Assembly: GCA_902785485.1 (NCBI GenBank)
Contig: CACZZA010000006.1
Coordinates: 1-47,889 of the forward strand
Source: an uncultured Ruminococcus sp.
GTDB taxonomy: Bacteria; Bacillota; Clostridia; Oscillospirales; CAG-272
DNA length: 47,889 bases
Reading direction: 5' to 3'
Below the pieces are notes generated by a model. The model did not search any database and was not told where the DNA came from. It worked only from the letters and a program-made list of their open reading frames with translations. Both the position numbers and the translations under genes were made by a program. Shown here piece after piece: positions 21,684 to 29,715 of this stretch (its first letter is position 1; each line of letters starts with the position of its first letter).

Positions 21684-22781
21684 ATGACCGACAAAGAAAA
21701 CAAAAACGCGCTCGACGAGGCGCGGACGATAATAAACTCCTGCGACAAGGAGATGGCGGCGCTCTTCGAGAAGCGGATGAAGGCCGCAGTGATGGTCGCG
21801 AACTACAAAAAAGCGCACGGGCTCCCCGTCTACGACGCGAAACGCGAGGCGGAGGTCATCTCCCGCAACTCTCTTCGCATCGAAGACCCCGGAGTAAGGT
21901 CGTATTACGTCAAGTTCCTTCAGGAGACGATGGATCTGTCCAAGTCGTATCAACACCGTATCTTAGAGGGTATGAGAGTCGCTTATAGCGGAGTGGAGGG
22001 CGCTTTTGCCAACATCATAGCGCGAAAGATCTTCCCGGAGACCGTACTCGTTTCGTGTCCCGATTTCGCGTCGGCATATAAGTCCGTGGAAAACGGAGAC
22101 TGCGACGCGGCGGTGCTTCCCGTCGAAAACAGCTTTGCGGGAGAGGTCGGACAGGTCAGCGACCTGATGTTCAAGGGGAGCCTGTTCGTCAACGGAATGT
22201 ACGAGCTTCGGGTCACTCAGAACCTGCTCGGAGTCGGCGGTGCTTCTCTTGAAAGCGTCAAAACGGTCGTTTCCCATCCGCAGGCGCTGATGCAGTGCGC
22301 TTCTTACATAAAGGAACACGGCTTTGCTCCCGAGGAGGCGCAGAATACCGCGCTTGCCGCGAAATACGTAGCGGAAAAGAACGACCCTTCGGTCGCCGCG
22401 ATAGCGTCGAAGGAGACCGCCGAACTTTACGGACTCAAGCTCCTCGACCACGACATCAACGAGAACGCGACTAACACCACGCGGTTCGCGGTGCTGTCAA
22501 GAGTTCAGAACTCCGACCGCGCGGAGAACAACGTCTTTCTGCTGTTCTTCACGGTAAACCACACCGCCGGCGCTCTGGCGGAGGCTATCGGGGTCATAGG
22601 AAAGTACGGCTTCAATATGAAAGTTTTGCGTTCGCGCCCGATGCGCGAGCTTGCGTGGCAGTATTATTTCTACGTCGAGGCGGAGGGAGACAAGGACTCC
22701 GACAAGGCGAAAGAAATGCTCGAAGAGCTCGGACGCCACTGCGATATGCTCAAAATACTCGGACAGTATTCGGCTAAATGA
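21684..22781 (+). CDS. pheA: Bifunctional chorismate mutase/prephenate dehydratase (P-protein)
   Basis: 365 residues. Residues ~5-90: AroQ-type chorismate mutase (ARTIINSCDKEMAALFEKRM). Then prephenate dehydratase (RVAYSGVEGAFANIIAR, VLPVENSFAGEV, NTTRFAVLSR). The last ~80 residues are an ACT domain (TVNHTAGALAEAIGVIGKYGFNMKVLRSRP) expected to bind Phe; the usual ESRP motif reads RSRP. Start 21684 is preferred to 21675 because AAGGA at 21671-21675 abuts the earlier ATG. Confidence 0.94.
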   Translation: MTDKENKNALDEARTIINSCDKEMAALFEKRMKAAVMVANYKKAHGLPVYDAKREAEVISRNSLRIEDPGVRSYYVKFLQETMDLSKSYQHRILEGMRVAYSGVEGAFANIIARKIFPETVLVSCPDFASAYKSVENGDCDAAVLPVENSFAGEVGQVSDLMFKGSLFVNGMYELRVTQNLLGVGGASLESVKTVVSHPQALMQCASYIKEHGFAPEEAQNTALAAKYVAEKNDPSVAAIASKETAELYGLKLLDHDINENATNTTRFAVLSRVQNSDRAENNVFLLFFTVNHTAGALAEAIGVIGKYGFNMKVLRSRPMRELAWQYYFYVEAEGDKDSDKAKEMLEELGRHCDMLKILGQYSAK

Positions 22782-22795
22782 AAGGTTGATCGCTT

Positions 22796-23824
22796 ATGAA
22801 CATGGTATTTGAAAGAAAGCTCCCGATACCTATGGAGGTCAAGGAGCAGTTCCCGCTTTCGGCGAAGCTCGAGTCGCTGATCTACAAGCGCGACGCGGAG
22901 CTGAAGGCGATATTCCGCGGAGAGGACGACAGGCTCATACTCAATATCGGTCCCTGCTCGGCGGACAACGAGGACAGCGTCATAGACTACATCTCGCGCC
23001 TGCGCCGCGTACAGGACGAGGTGAAGGACAAGATATTCATTATGCCGAGGATATACACCAACAAGCCCCGCACCACCGGAGACGGCTACAAAGGGATGCT
23101 CCATCAGCCGGACCCGAACGAAAAACCCGATATGTACAAGGGCATCGTCGCGATAAGGAAACTCCATCTCCGCGCGCTTTCGGAGACCGGCTTCTCCTGT
23201 TCGGACGAGATGCTTTACCCGGAAAACCACCGTTATCTCAACGACCTGCTCGCCTACGTCGCGATAGGCGCGCGCTCGGTCGAGAACCAGCAGCACCGCC
23301 TGACGGCGTCTGGACTCGATATTCCCGTCGGAATGAAAAATCCCACCGCGGGAGACATCTCCGTTATGATGAACTCCATCACCGCCGCTCAGCACAAGCA
23401 TACTTTCCTGTACAGAGGGTGGGAGGTACACAGCCAGGGCAACCCCTACGCTCACGCGATACTGCGCGGATATATGAACAAGCACGGTCAGTCGATGCCG
23501 AACTATCACTACGAAGATCTGGCAAATCTTTGCGAGATCTATTATGCGTCGGGACTCTCCAATCCCGCCGTCATCATCGACACGAACCACGCGAACTCCG
23601 GCAAGAAGTACGGGGAACAGCCGCGTATCGTGATGGAGGTCCTCAACAGCTGCCGGCTCAATCCCGATATAAAACGGCTCGTCAAAGGCTTTATGATCGA
23701 GAGCTACATCGAGGACGGCGCGCAGAAGATAGGCGAGTGCGTCTACGGCAAGTCGATCACAGATCCCTGCCTCGGCTGGGAAAAGACCGAAAAACTCATT
23801 TACGAAATAGCCGACAGGATATAA
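22796..23824 (+). CDS. 3-deoxy-7-phosphoheptulonate (DAHP) synthase, class I AroFGH type
   Basis: 342 residues. Condenses PEP and erythrose-4-phosphate, the entry step of the shikimate pathway. Characteristic stretches: LNIGPCSADNEDSV, MPRIYTNKPRTTGDGYKGM, SVENQQHRLTASGLDIPVGMKNPT, DTNHANSGKKYGEQPRI and GFMIESYIEDG. AAAGG ends the pheA coding region 10 nt before the ATG. Whether it is Phe- or Tyr-sensitive cannot be told. Last gene of the operon, which ends at a terminator. Confidence 0.95.
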   Translation: MNMVFERKLPIPMEVKEQFPLSAKLESLIYKRDAELKAIFRGEDDRLILNIGPCSADNEDSVIDYISRLRRVQDEVKDKIFIMPRIYTNKPRTTGDGYKGMLHQPDPNEKPDMYKGIVAIRKLHLRALSETGFSCSDEMLYPENHRYLNDLLAYVAIGARSVENQQHRLTASGLDIPVGMKNPTAGDISVMMNSITAAQHKHTFLYRGWEVHSQGNPYAHAILRGYMNKHGQSMPNYHYEDLANLCEIYYASGLSNPAVIIDTNHANSGKKYGEQPRIVMEVLNSCRLNPDIKRLVKGFMIESYIEDGAQKIGECVYGKSITDPCLGWEKTEKLIYEIADRI

Positions 23825-23828
23825 AACC

Positions 23829-23875
23829 GCGGAGACGACTTTTCGCAGGAAAAGACGTCTCCGCTTCTTTTTTTA
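23829..23875 (+). terminator. Terminator of the aro/tyr/phe operon
   Basis: 9-bp stem (23829-23837 with 23856-23864, GCGGAGACG/CGTCTCCGC), then TTC and a T-rich run that continues over the stop codon of the converging AraC gene. Confidence 0.85.
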
Positions 23876-24685
23876 TTTTTTGTTTCTCGCGTACTCACCG
23901 GGAGAAATACCGTTCTCCTTGCGGAAAACGCGGCAAAAGTAGTTGGTATCGCGGTAGCCGACGCTTTCGGCGCACTCGCGAACGGTCATACCGAGGTCGC
24001 GCAGGAGTATCGCGGCGCGTTCCATCCTGATCTTGGTGATATACGATACGGGAGACGTTCCCGTGACCTCGCGGAACACGTGATTGAAGCGGTCCCGGCT
24101 GAGGTAGCACATCGCGGCGCAGCGGTCGAGGTCGACTCCCGAAAACGCGTTGATATGGATATAGTTGAGAACGTCGGTCATACGGTGCGAAAAGCGCGGA
24201 AGGTCGCCCGGTTTGCCGCTTTCGCTCTCGGTCAGCATCCCGATAAGTACGGAGAGATGCCCTTTGATATACATTTCTCTCGCGGGGCTGAGTCCGTTAT
24301 ACGCTTTGATGAGGTCGTCGAGCGTCCGCTCGAACGCCGTTCTGTCCGACGGAGTCACGACGCGCGCTTCCGTCCCGAGAGAGGCGGCGAGCCTGCCCCC
24401 GAAGTGCGCCCATTTGTTTATGCTGTTGTCGTCTCCGAAAAAGGCGTAGTCCTGCTCCGTGTACGGAGGGTAAAGCATGGCCTGCCCCTCCCGCAAAGTC
24501 ACCCTTTTTTTGCCGAAGACCGCCTCCGCTTTTCCTTTGCTGACGTACATCAGCGAGTAGTCGACCCTCTTTCGCACGGTGTGAAAGTTGCGCCCCGAAA
24601 GAGTCTGCGTGCCGCAGCTGTTGAGACCAAGCTCGCCTTTTACCTGTTTTTCCGAGGAATAATTCTTTTCCGTCATATCCGTCAT
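23873..24685 (-). CDS. AraC-family transcriptional regulator (next to the amino-sugar operon)
   Basis: 270 residues from ATG 24685. An N-terminal cupin-like sensing region (YVSKGKAEAVFGKKRVTLREGQAMLYPP) and a C-terminal AraC double helix-turn-helix (AFSGVDLDRCAAMCYLSRDRFNHVFREVTGTSPVSYITK... VGYRDTNYFCRVFRKENGISPGEY). GGGAG precedes ATG 24685; the frame extends to a GTG at 24715, but that codon adjoins the -10 box. Divergent from the nagB-like operon with overlapping promoters, so it probably regulates that operon in response to a sugar. Confidence 0.88.
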   Translation of the reverse strand: MTDMTEKNYSSEKQVKGELGLNSCGTQTLSGRNFHTVRKRVDYSLMYVSKGKAEAVFGKKRVTLREGQAMLYPPYTEQDYAFFGDDNSINKWAHFGGRLAASLGTEARVVTPSDRTAFERTLDDLIKAYNGLSPAREMYIKGHLSVLIGMLTESESGKPGDLPRFSHRMTDVLNYIHINAFSGVDLDRCAAMCYLSRDRFNHVFREVTGTSPVSYITKIRMERAAILLRDLGMTVRECAESVGYRDTNYFCRVFRKENGISPGEYARNKK

Positions 24686-24715
24686 ACCGGCTCCCGTCGT
24701 TTTTTCTTCTTTCAC

Positions 24716-24744
24716 ATTATAGCACGTATTTGACAGAATAGCAA
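24716..24744 (-). promoter_or_regulatory. Promoter of the AraC-family gene
   Basis: Minus strand: TTGCTA (24744-24739), 17-bp spacer, TATAAT (24721-24716). It overlaps the divergent nag promoter. Confidence 0.7.
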
Positions 24745-24758
24745 TATCATGCTATAAA
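24730..24758 (+). promoter_or_regulatory. Promoter of the nagB-like/nagA operon with an overlapping inverted repeat
   Basis: TTGACA (24730-24735), 17-bp spacer, TATAAA (24753-24758). An inverted repeat TAGCA-N6-TGCTA (24739-24754) lies in this spacer and also covers the -35 of the divergent AraC gene, a candidate operator. Confidence 0.7.
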
Positions 24759-24844
24759 ACAGCAGTGTTTTTTCTTTACTTCGTCTTGATTTTGCTATAT
24801 CATAGACTTGAAGATAAAATAGTTCTCACAAAGGAGAAAACAAT

Positions 24845-25699
24845 ATGGATATTATGAGACTGTCACCGGAAGACCTCGGAAAAGGCTCTTCGATCAAGCT
24901 CGAACGCTGCGGCAGCGAGCATGACATCTATTGGAAGATGGCGCTCGAAATGCTCGACGTCATCAAAGAAAACAACGCGCAGGGCAAGACCACGTTCATG
25001 ATCGTGCCTTACGGACCGCTCGGCGGTTACAGCGTACTCGTTTACCTCATCAACAAGTACCGCATAAGCCTCAAAAACTGCGTCTTTATGAATATGGACG
25101 AGTACATCGGACCGGACGGCGAATACATCCCGACCGACGATCCGCTTTCGTTCCGCGGCGGTATGGAGCGTATCTTCTACTCGCTCATCGACGACGAGCT
25201 GAACGTGCTTCCCGAGAACAGATATTTCCCCGATCCTCACGATCCCGGAATGACTATGCGCCTCATCGAGAAATACGGTGTGCCGGAAATGACCTGGGGA
25301 GGCATCGGCATCAACGGACACTTTGCGTTCAACGAGCCGCCGGAGCCGGATGAAGAATGTACTAACGAGGAGTTCCTCGCCCGTCCGACGAGAGTCCTCA
25401 ACATCACCCGCGAGACCCGCACGATCAACGCGTATATGAACTGCGGAGCTAACCTCGAAGCGATCCCGAAGCAGTGCATCACCGTCGGTATGAAAGAGAT
25501 CTATATGTCAAAGCGCATCCGTATACTGATGCCGCGCGACTGGCTCGCGGCGATGCTCCGCCGCGTGCTTCACGGCGATATTACCTGCCGCGTACCCTGC
25601 TCGCTGTTCCGCAACCATCCCGACTGCACGGTCCTCGCCTGCAACGACGCCATCTACGGCGACGTCATCCCGAAGATCCGTATATACAACAAAAAATGA
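24845..25699 (+). CDS. Glucosamine-6-phosphate deaminase/isomerase-like protein (NagB fold)
   Basis: 284 residues. NagB converts glucosamine-6-phosphate to fructose-6-phosphate and ammonia. Family features: MNMDEYIGP with the general-base Asp, and GIGINGHFAFNEP with the His and Glu of the catalytic group. In classical NagB this motif is GxDGHIAFNEP; here the Asp is Asn, so activity may differ. AAAGGAG precedes the ATG. It overlaps nagA by 4 nt, supporting a role in GlcNAc-6-P breakdown. Confidence 0.82.
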   Translation: MDIMRLSPEDLGKGSSIKLERCGSEHDIYWKMALEMLDVIKENNAQGKTTFMIVPYGPLGGYSVLVYLINKYRISLKNCVFMNMDEYIGPDGEYIPTDDPLSFRGGMERIFYSLIDDELNVLPENRYFPDPHDPGMTMRLIEKYGVPEMTWGGIGINGHFAFNEPPEPDEECTNEEFLARPTRVLNITRETRTINAYMNCGANLEAIPKQCITVGMKEIYMSKRIRILMPRDWLAAMLRRVLHGDITCRVPCSLFRNHPDCTVLACNDAIYGDVIPKIRIYNKK

Positions 25700-26871
25700 A
25701 GACCGCGATAAAGGGCGGACGCATCGTCCTGCCGGACCGTTTCGTTGACGGCGCGGCGCTCCTGTTCGACGAAAAGATAACGGACGTGATCTCAGATGAC
25801 GAGATCACGTCCGACACCCGGGTCATCGACGCCGAGAACGGCGTCGTAGTCCCGGGATTTGTCGATATCCACGTCCACGGTGGCGGCGGATACGATTTTC
25901 TCGACGAGGCTCCGGAGGCTACTCCGTCGATACTTAAAACACACCTTTCGCACGGTACGACGTCTCTCCTCGCGACGACGCTGACCTGCCCCGACGAAAT
26001 ACTGTACAGGGGAGTCGGCAAGCTCGGTCGTGAGATCGAACGCGGCTTTGCGCCGGGCGAATGTGAAATTCTCGGACTTCACCTCGAAGGACCGTATTTT
26101 TCGTCCGCGGCAAAGGGCGCTCAGGCGATAAGGAAACAGAAGATCCCGACGCTTGATGAACTCGAAAAGCTCTACACGCTCGCCAAAGGACACATAGTCC
26201 GCTTCGACGGCGCTCCCGAACTGCCGGAAATGGACCTTTTCGCGCGGTGGACAAAGGAAAAGGGAATACTCGCGTCGATAGGTCACAGCGGAGCGAACGC
26301 GGAGACCGCGCTCGAGTATTACAAAAAGGGTTTTTCCCACATAACGCACATGTACTGCAGTACGACGACCGAACACAAAGAGGGGCAGGTCGTACACGGA
26401 GGCATCATCGAGGCGGCGTACCTCGAGGACGGGTTCCGGGTCGAGCTTATAGGCGACGGCAAGCACATCCCGCGCGAGACGATGCTGCTCGTGTTCAAGA
26501 TAAAGGGCGTTGATTCGACCATGCTCGTCACAGACGCGATGCGCGCCGCGGGAACGGATGTCACCGAGTCGATCCTCGGCGAAAAGGAGACCGGAACGCG
26601 CGTCATCGTGGAGGACGGAGTCGCCAAGCTCCCCGACAGGAGCAGTTTCGCGGGGTCTGTCGCCACGATGGACGTCTGTCTGCGTACCGCCGTCCGGTAT
26701 GGGATCCCTCTCGTCGATGCGGTAAAGAGCTGTACTCTCACCCCCGCGCGCACCGTCGGCTTCGGCGGACGCAAGGGAAGCCTTGAAAAAGGCAAGGACG
26801 CGGATATAGTCATCCTCGACCGCGAGCTGAACGTCAGACGCGTTTTTGCCCGCGGAAAAGAAGCAAACTGA
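25696..26871 (+). CDS. nagA: N-acetylglucosamine-6-phosphate deacetylase
   Basis: 391 residues. Removes acetate from GlcNAc-6-P, giving the substrate for NagB. Amidohydrolase fold: VVPGFVDIHVHGGGGYDFLD (metal HxH), LGLHLEGPYFSSAAKGAQ with the metal Glu, SIGHSGANAE, THMYCSTT, and LVTDAMRAAGT with the catalytic Asp. The canonical HLFNAM reads HMYCST here. Start at 25696 by ATGA overlap with the preceding gene; the longer open frame upstream is a shadow of that gene. Confidence 0.9.
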   Translation: MKTAIKGGRIVLPDRFVDGAALLFDEKITDVISDDEITSDTRVIDAENGVVVPGFVDIHVHGGGGYDFLDEAPEATPSILKTHLSHGTTSLLATTLTCPDEILYRGVGKLGREIERGFAPGECEILGLHLEGPYFSSAAKGAQAIRKQKIPTLDELEKLYTLAKGHIVRFDGAPELPEMDLFARWTKEKGILASIGHSGANAETALEYYKKGFSHITHMYCSTTTEHKEGQVVHGGIIEAAYLEDGFRVELIGDGKHIPRETMLLVFKIKGVDSTMLVTDAMRAAGTDVTESILGEKETGTRVIVEDGVAKLPDRSSFAGSVATMDVCLRTAVRYGIPLVDAVKSCTLTPARTVGFGGRKGSLEKGKDADIVILDRELNVRRVFARGKEAN

Positions 26872-26882
26872 AGGAAAAAGAT

Positions 26883-28586
26883 ATGAAAGATCAATTTACT
26901 CTCCGGCTCTGCCGGTCGGTCTCGGACGTCGGTCCGTATTCCATGCCCGAAAACAGTATGACCGGAGCGTCGGCGCTTTCGGGCGATCCTTTGTCTTTCA
27001 AAGCGGTCTACCGCTTTTCGGGCGACGGGAAACAGACCGTTCTTCCGGTCGCTTTGAAAATAGAAGGGGATATTTCCCCGGACGCGTTCAAGGTCTACAA
27101 GGTCGGGAACGTTCCGGTGATAAACCCGGTCGCGAACAATACCGATCCCTCGCTTTATACGGCGACGTCCCCGTCGCTCTGTCCCGATCCTCTGTATCTC
27201 AGGACTCCGGGAACGGAGATCGAATTCGATACGTACCGCAACCGTTATTACGAGGAGGGGCAGAGAGTCACCCTCAACGCGACGCAGGCTCCTCAAACGC
27301 TCTGGATCGAACTCGATACCGCGGGAACAGGCGCGGGAGAATACCGCGCGGACGTCGTTTTCGTCGACCTGACGGACGGGAGCGAGGCGGCGCGCGAAAG
27401 CATCACGCTTAAAGTCGTATCTCCCGTATGCGACGCCGGGATACCCACCTGCACGAACTGGTTCTACTGCGACACCATAGCCGATCTGTACGGAGTGGAG
27501 ACGTTTTCTCCGCGCCATTTTGAAATAATCGAAAATTACGTTAAAGTCGCCGCCGAACACGGGATGGATATGATACTCGTTCCCGCGTTCACGCCTCCGC
27601 TCGATACGCGTATCGGTAAGGAGCGGCGGACCGTCCAGCTCGTCAGGGTCAGGGTGAAAGACGGAAAATACTCGTTCGACTTTTCCGATTTTGAAAAATT
27701 CGTCCGCATCTGTCAGAAATGCGGGATAGAGTATTTTGAACACTCGCATTTGTTCACGCAATGGGGTGCGGAGCACGCGCCCAAGATCGTCGCCGAGGTC
27801 GACGGAGAGGAAAAGCGCATATTCGGCTGGGAAACGGACGCGGGAAGCGACGAATACGCCTTCTTTCTGACTCAGTACCTGACCGCCCTGCGCGCCGAGC
27901 TTGAAAAACTCGGGATAAGCGACAAGATATTTTTCCACGTTTCCGACGAGCCGAAGGAAGAACACCTCGACGCATACCGCCGCGGACGCGACCTTATAAA
28001 GAGCGTTCTGCCCGAGGCGCGGACTTTCGACGCCATGAGCAGTTACGACTACTATGAATCCGGTTCGGTCGATATACCCGTGGTACGCGAGATCTCGCCC
28101 GATATCGACCGCTTTGCCGCTTCCTGTCCCGAATTCTGGCTGTACTATACGGGAGGCAAGATCTACGAGGGCAACTCGAACAGACTCATAACGCTCCCGA
28201 CCTCGCGCAACCGTCAACTCGGACTGCATATGTATCTCTGCGGCGCGACGGGATTTCTGCACTGGGGATATAACTATTACTACGACGTACTGTCGCACGG
28301 AGTGTGCGATCCGCTCTCCGATCCGTGCTTCTATCTCGGCTCGCCCGGCTCGCCGTACCTCGTTTATCCGTCTCCGGACGGAAAGGCGATCCCGTCTCTG
28401 CGCCTCAAAGTGATGCGCGAGGCGTTCTCGGACTACCGCGCGCTCCGCGCCCTCGAAAAGAAGATCGGGCGCGAAAACGTGATGAAACTCGTTGAGACCG
28501 AACTCGGACAGGTCGGCGTCCGTACCGCAGTCGAAGGAGACGCGCTCGTTGATTTTACGGAAAAGATAATAGATATGCTCGCGTAA
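26883..28586 (+). CDS. DUF4091-type glycoside-hydrolase-like protein, cytoplasmic
   Basis: 567 residues, no signal peptide. N-terminal beta-rich region (to ~residue 170), then a TIM-barrel-like part (HFEIIENYVKVAAEHGMDMILVP..., FHVSDEPKEEHL) and the C-terminal DUF4091 signature (GFLHWGYNYYYDVL... PSPDGKAIPSLRLKVMREAFSDYRALRALE). DUF4091 proteins are thought to act on glycans; the substrate is unknown. Its place 11 nt behind nagA suggests it trims an N-acetylhexosamine-containing oligosaccharide after import. Asp/Glu in SDEPKEE are candidates for catalysis. Confidence 0.75.
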   Translation: MKDQFTLRLCRSVSDVGPYSMPENSMTGASALSGDPLSFKAVYRFSGDGKQTVLPVALKIEGDISPDAFKVYKVGNVPVINPVANNTDPSLYTATSPSLCPDPLYLRTPGTEIEFDTYRNRYYEEGQRVTLNATQAPQTLWIELDTAGTGAGEYRADVVFVDLTDGSEAARESITLKVVSPVCDAGIPTCTNWFYCDTIADLYGVETFSPRHFEIIENYVKVAAEHGMDMILVPAFTPPLDTRIGKERRTVQLVRVRVKDGKYSFDFSDFEKFVRICQKCGIEYFEHSHLFTQWGAEHAPKIVAEVDGEEKRIFGWETDAGSDEYAFFLTQYLTALRAELEKLGISDKIFFHVSDEPKEEHLDAYRRGRDLIKSVLPEARTFDAMSSYDYYESGSVDIPVVREISPDIDRFAASCPEFWLYYTGGKIYEGNSNRLITLPTSRNRQLGLHMYLCGATGFLHWGYNYYYDVLSHGVCDPLSDPCFYLGSPGSPYLVYPSPDGKAIPSLRLKVMREAFSDYRALRALEKKIGRENVMKLVETELGQVGVRTAVEGDALVDFTEKIIDMLA

Positions 28587-28594
28587 GCGAAAAA

Positions 28595-28625
28595 ACAGAG
28601 CTGTTTATCCGACAGCTCTGTTTTC
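28595..28625. terminator. Terminator between the amino-sugar operon and the CDP-alcohol phosphatidyltransferase
   Basis: Perfect 10-bp stem ACAGAGCTGT/ACAGCTCTGT (28595-28604 and 28612-28621), 7-nt loop, followed by TTTT; A-run on the other side allows use from both strands by the convergent genes. Confidence 0.85.
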
Positions 28626-28645
28626 GTTATGTTTTTTGCCCGCTT

Positions 28646-29572
28646 TTATATCAGCGGTATGACGTCTTTGCACAGCTTTTCGTATTTTTTGAGTATTATC
28701 ACTCTTAACGGCTCGAGAACGATGAGGTCGAAGAGCAGGGCGGCAAGCTCGACGCGCAGGAACACGCAGGCGAGCAGGACGAGCGTACGCAGGTTGAAGG
28801 TCATCAGGTTCGTCGTCATGACGAGCCGCCGGCTACCCGCGTAGAACGCGTCGGTCAGTCTGTCGTTCTTGCCCTCCGTTTCAATGAGATCGAGCATTTT
28901 CTGCGCGTTGGGAGCGCGTCTTTCCTGCGCGCCGGTGTATAAGCAATAGGCGAACAGAGCGAATCTTTCAAAGCTGAAAGGCTTTGCGGCGAGATGTTCT
29001 TTTTTGAGGTCCTTCGCGCGTGAAAGCTCGTTTCCGTGCGAGTTGTCGATCATAAACATATGAAGGTTCTTGTAGTAATCGGGAAGCTGACACTGGAGCG
29101 CGTAGAGCGCGAACGCGAGGACTCCGAGCGCGATAATGACGACGTGCCACGCAAGGGCGCTGTCGAACATCGGTCTGTTCCAAAGCCTTACCACGCAGGC
29201 GGCGAATAGGGTAGCGTAGACCGATCCGTCGCTGAGTCCGTCGAGCCATCTTCCCATACGGCTGTAATGCTTCGTCAGCCGCGCCACCTGACCGTCGCAC
29301 GCGTCGAATACCGCCGAAAGGAACACGAGGAGGGCGCCGAGAACGTTCAGCCATACGCCGTTCATCATAAGCAGTATGCCTCCCGCGACTCCGGACAGCA
29401 TTGAAAAGACCGTCACGACGTTCGGGATTATGTGCAGAAAAATAAACAGTTTTGTGAAAACTATCGCGACGTAGTCGACGACGTAGGTATCGAACGGATC
29501 GTTTATATTCTCGCATTTCCGCGCCGAAAGGACCGCCTCTCTCGCGGAGAGCTTCTTGTCTGAGTCTTGCAT
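28646..29572 (-). CDS. CDP-alcohol phosphatidyltransferase family membrane protein
   Basis: 308 residues with several hydrophobic segments. It has the complete family motif D-x2-D-G-x2-A-R-x8-G-x3-D-x3-D at Asp90 to Asp115 (DACDGQVAR...G...D...D). Such enzymes move an alcohol phosphate or phosphatidyl group from a CDP-alcohol at the membrane. The N- and C-terminal extensions make it longer than PgsA or PssA (~180-240), so the acceptor is unclear. GGGGAGG precedes the ATG. The nucleotidyltransferase at 13607-14749 might supply its CDP-alcohol. Confidence 0.85.
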   Translation of the reverse strand: MQDSDKKLSAREAVLSARKCENINDPFDTYVVDYVAIVFTKLFIFLHIIPNVVTVFSMLSGVAGGILLMMNGVWLNVLGALLVFLSAVFDACDGQVARLTKHYSRMGRWLDGLSDGSVYATLFAACVVRLWNRPMFDSALAWHVVIIALGVLAFALYALQCQLPDYYKNLHMFMIDNSHGNELSRAKDLKKEHLAAKPFSFERFALFAYCLYTGAQERRAPNAQKMLDLIETEGKNDRLTDAFYAGSRRLVMTTNLMTFNLRTLVLLACVFLRVELAALLFDLIVLEPLRVIILKKYEKLCKDVIPLI

Positions 29573-29602
29573 TGGTCGATCCTCCCCGAAAAATGATAGT
29601 TT

Positions 29603-29631
29603 ATTTTATCATACTATCCGGAAAAAAACAA
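29603..29631 (-). promoter_or_regulatory. Promoter of the CDP-alcohol phosphatidyltransferase
   Basis: Minus strand: TTGTTT (29631-29626), 17 bp, TAAAAT (29608-29603). An inverted repeat GATAGT/ACTATC (29595-29600 and 29613-29618) flanks the -10 and could be an operator. Confidence 0.6.
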
Positions 29632-29654
29632 TAGAGGACGGGTAAAAAATCACC

Positions 29655-29684
29655 TTGACAAGAATTCTTCCTCGGTGTTATACT
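29655..29684 (+). promoter_or_regulatory. Promoter of the SGNH hydrolase gene
   Basis: TTGACA (29655-29660), 18-bp spacer, TATACT (29679-29684). The palindrome AAGAATTCTT lies in the spacer. Confidence 0.7.
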
Positions 29685-29715
29685 TTTTTCAGAATAAACA
29701 GGGAGGGAAAACGAT

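Noticed and set aside
24713..24715. GTG as start of the AraC-type gene at 23873
   Set aside because: It directly adjoins the -10 box at 24716-24721 and would lie before or at the transcription start; ATG 24685 has a GGGAG site.
26319..28298. Minus-strand open frame of 659 codons
   Set aside because: Antisense to nagA and the DUF4091 gene, both with clear family motifs.
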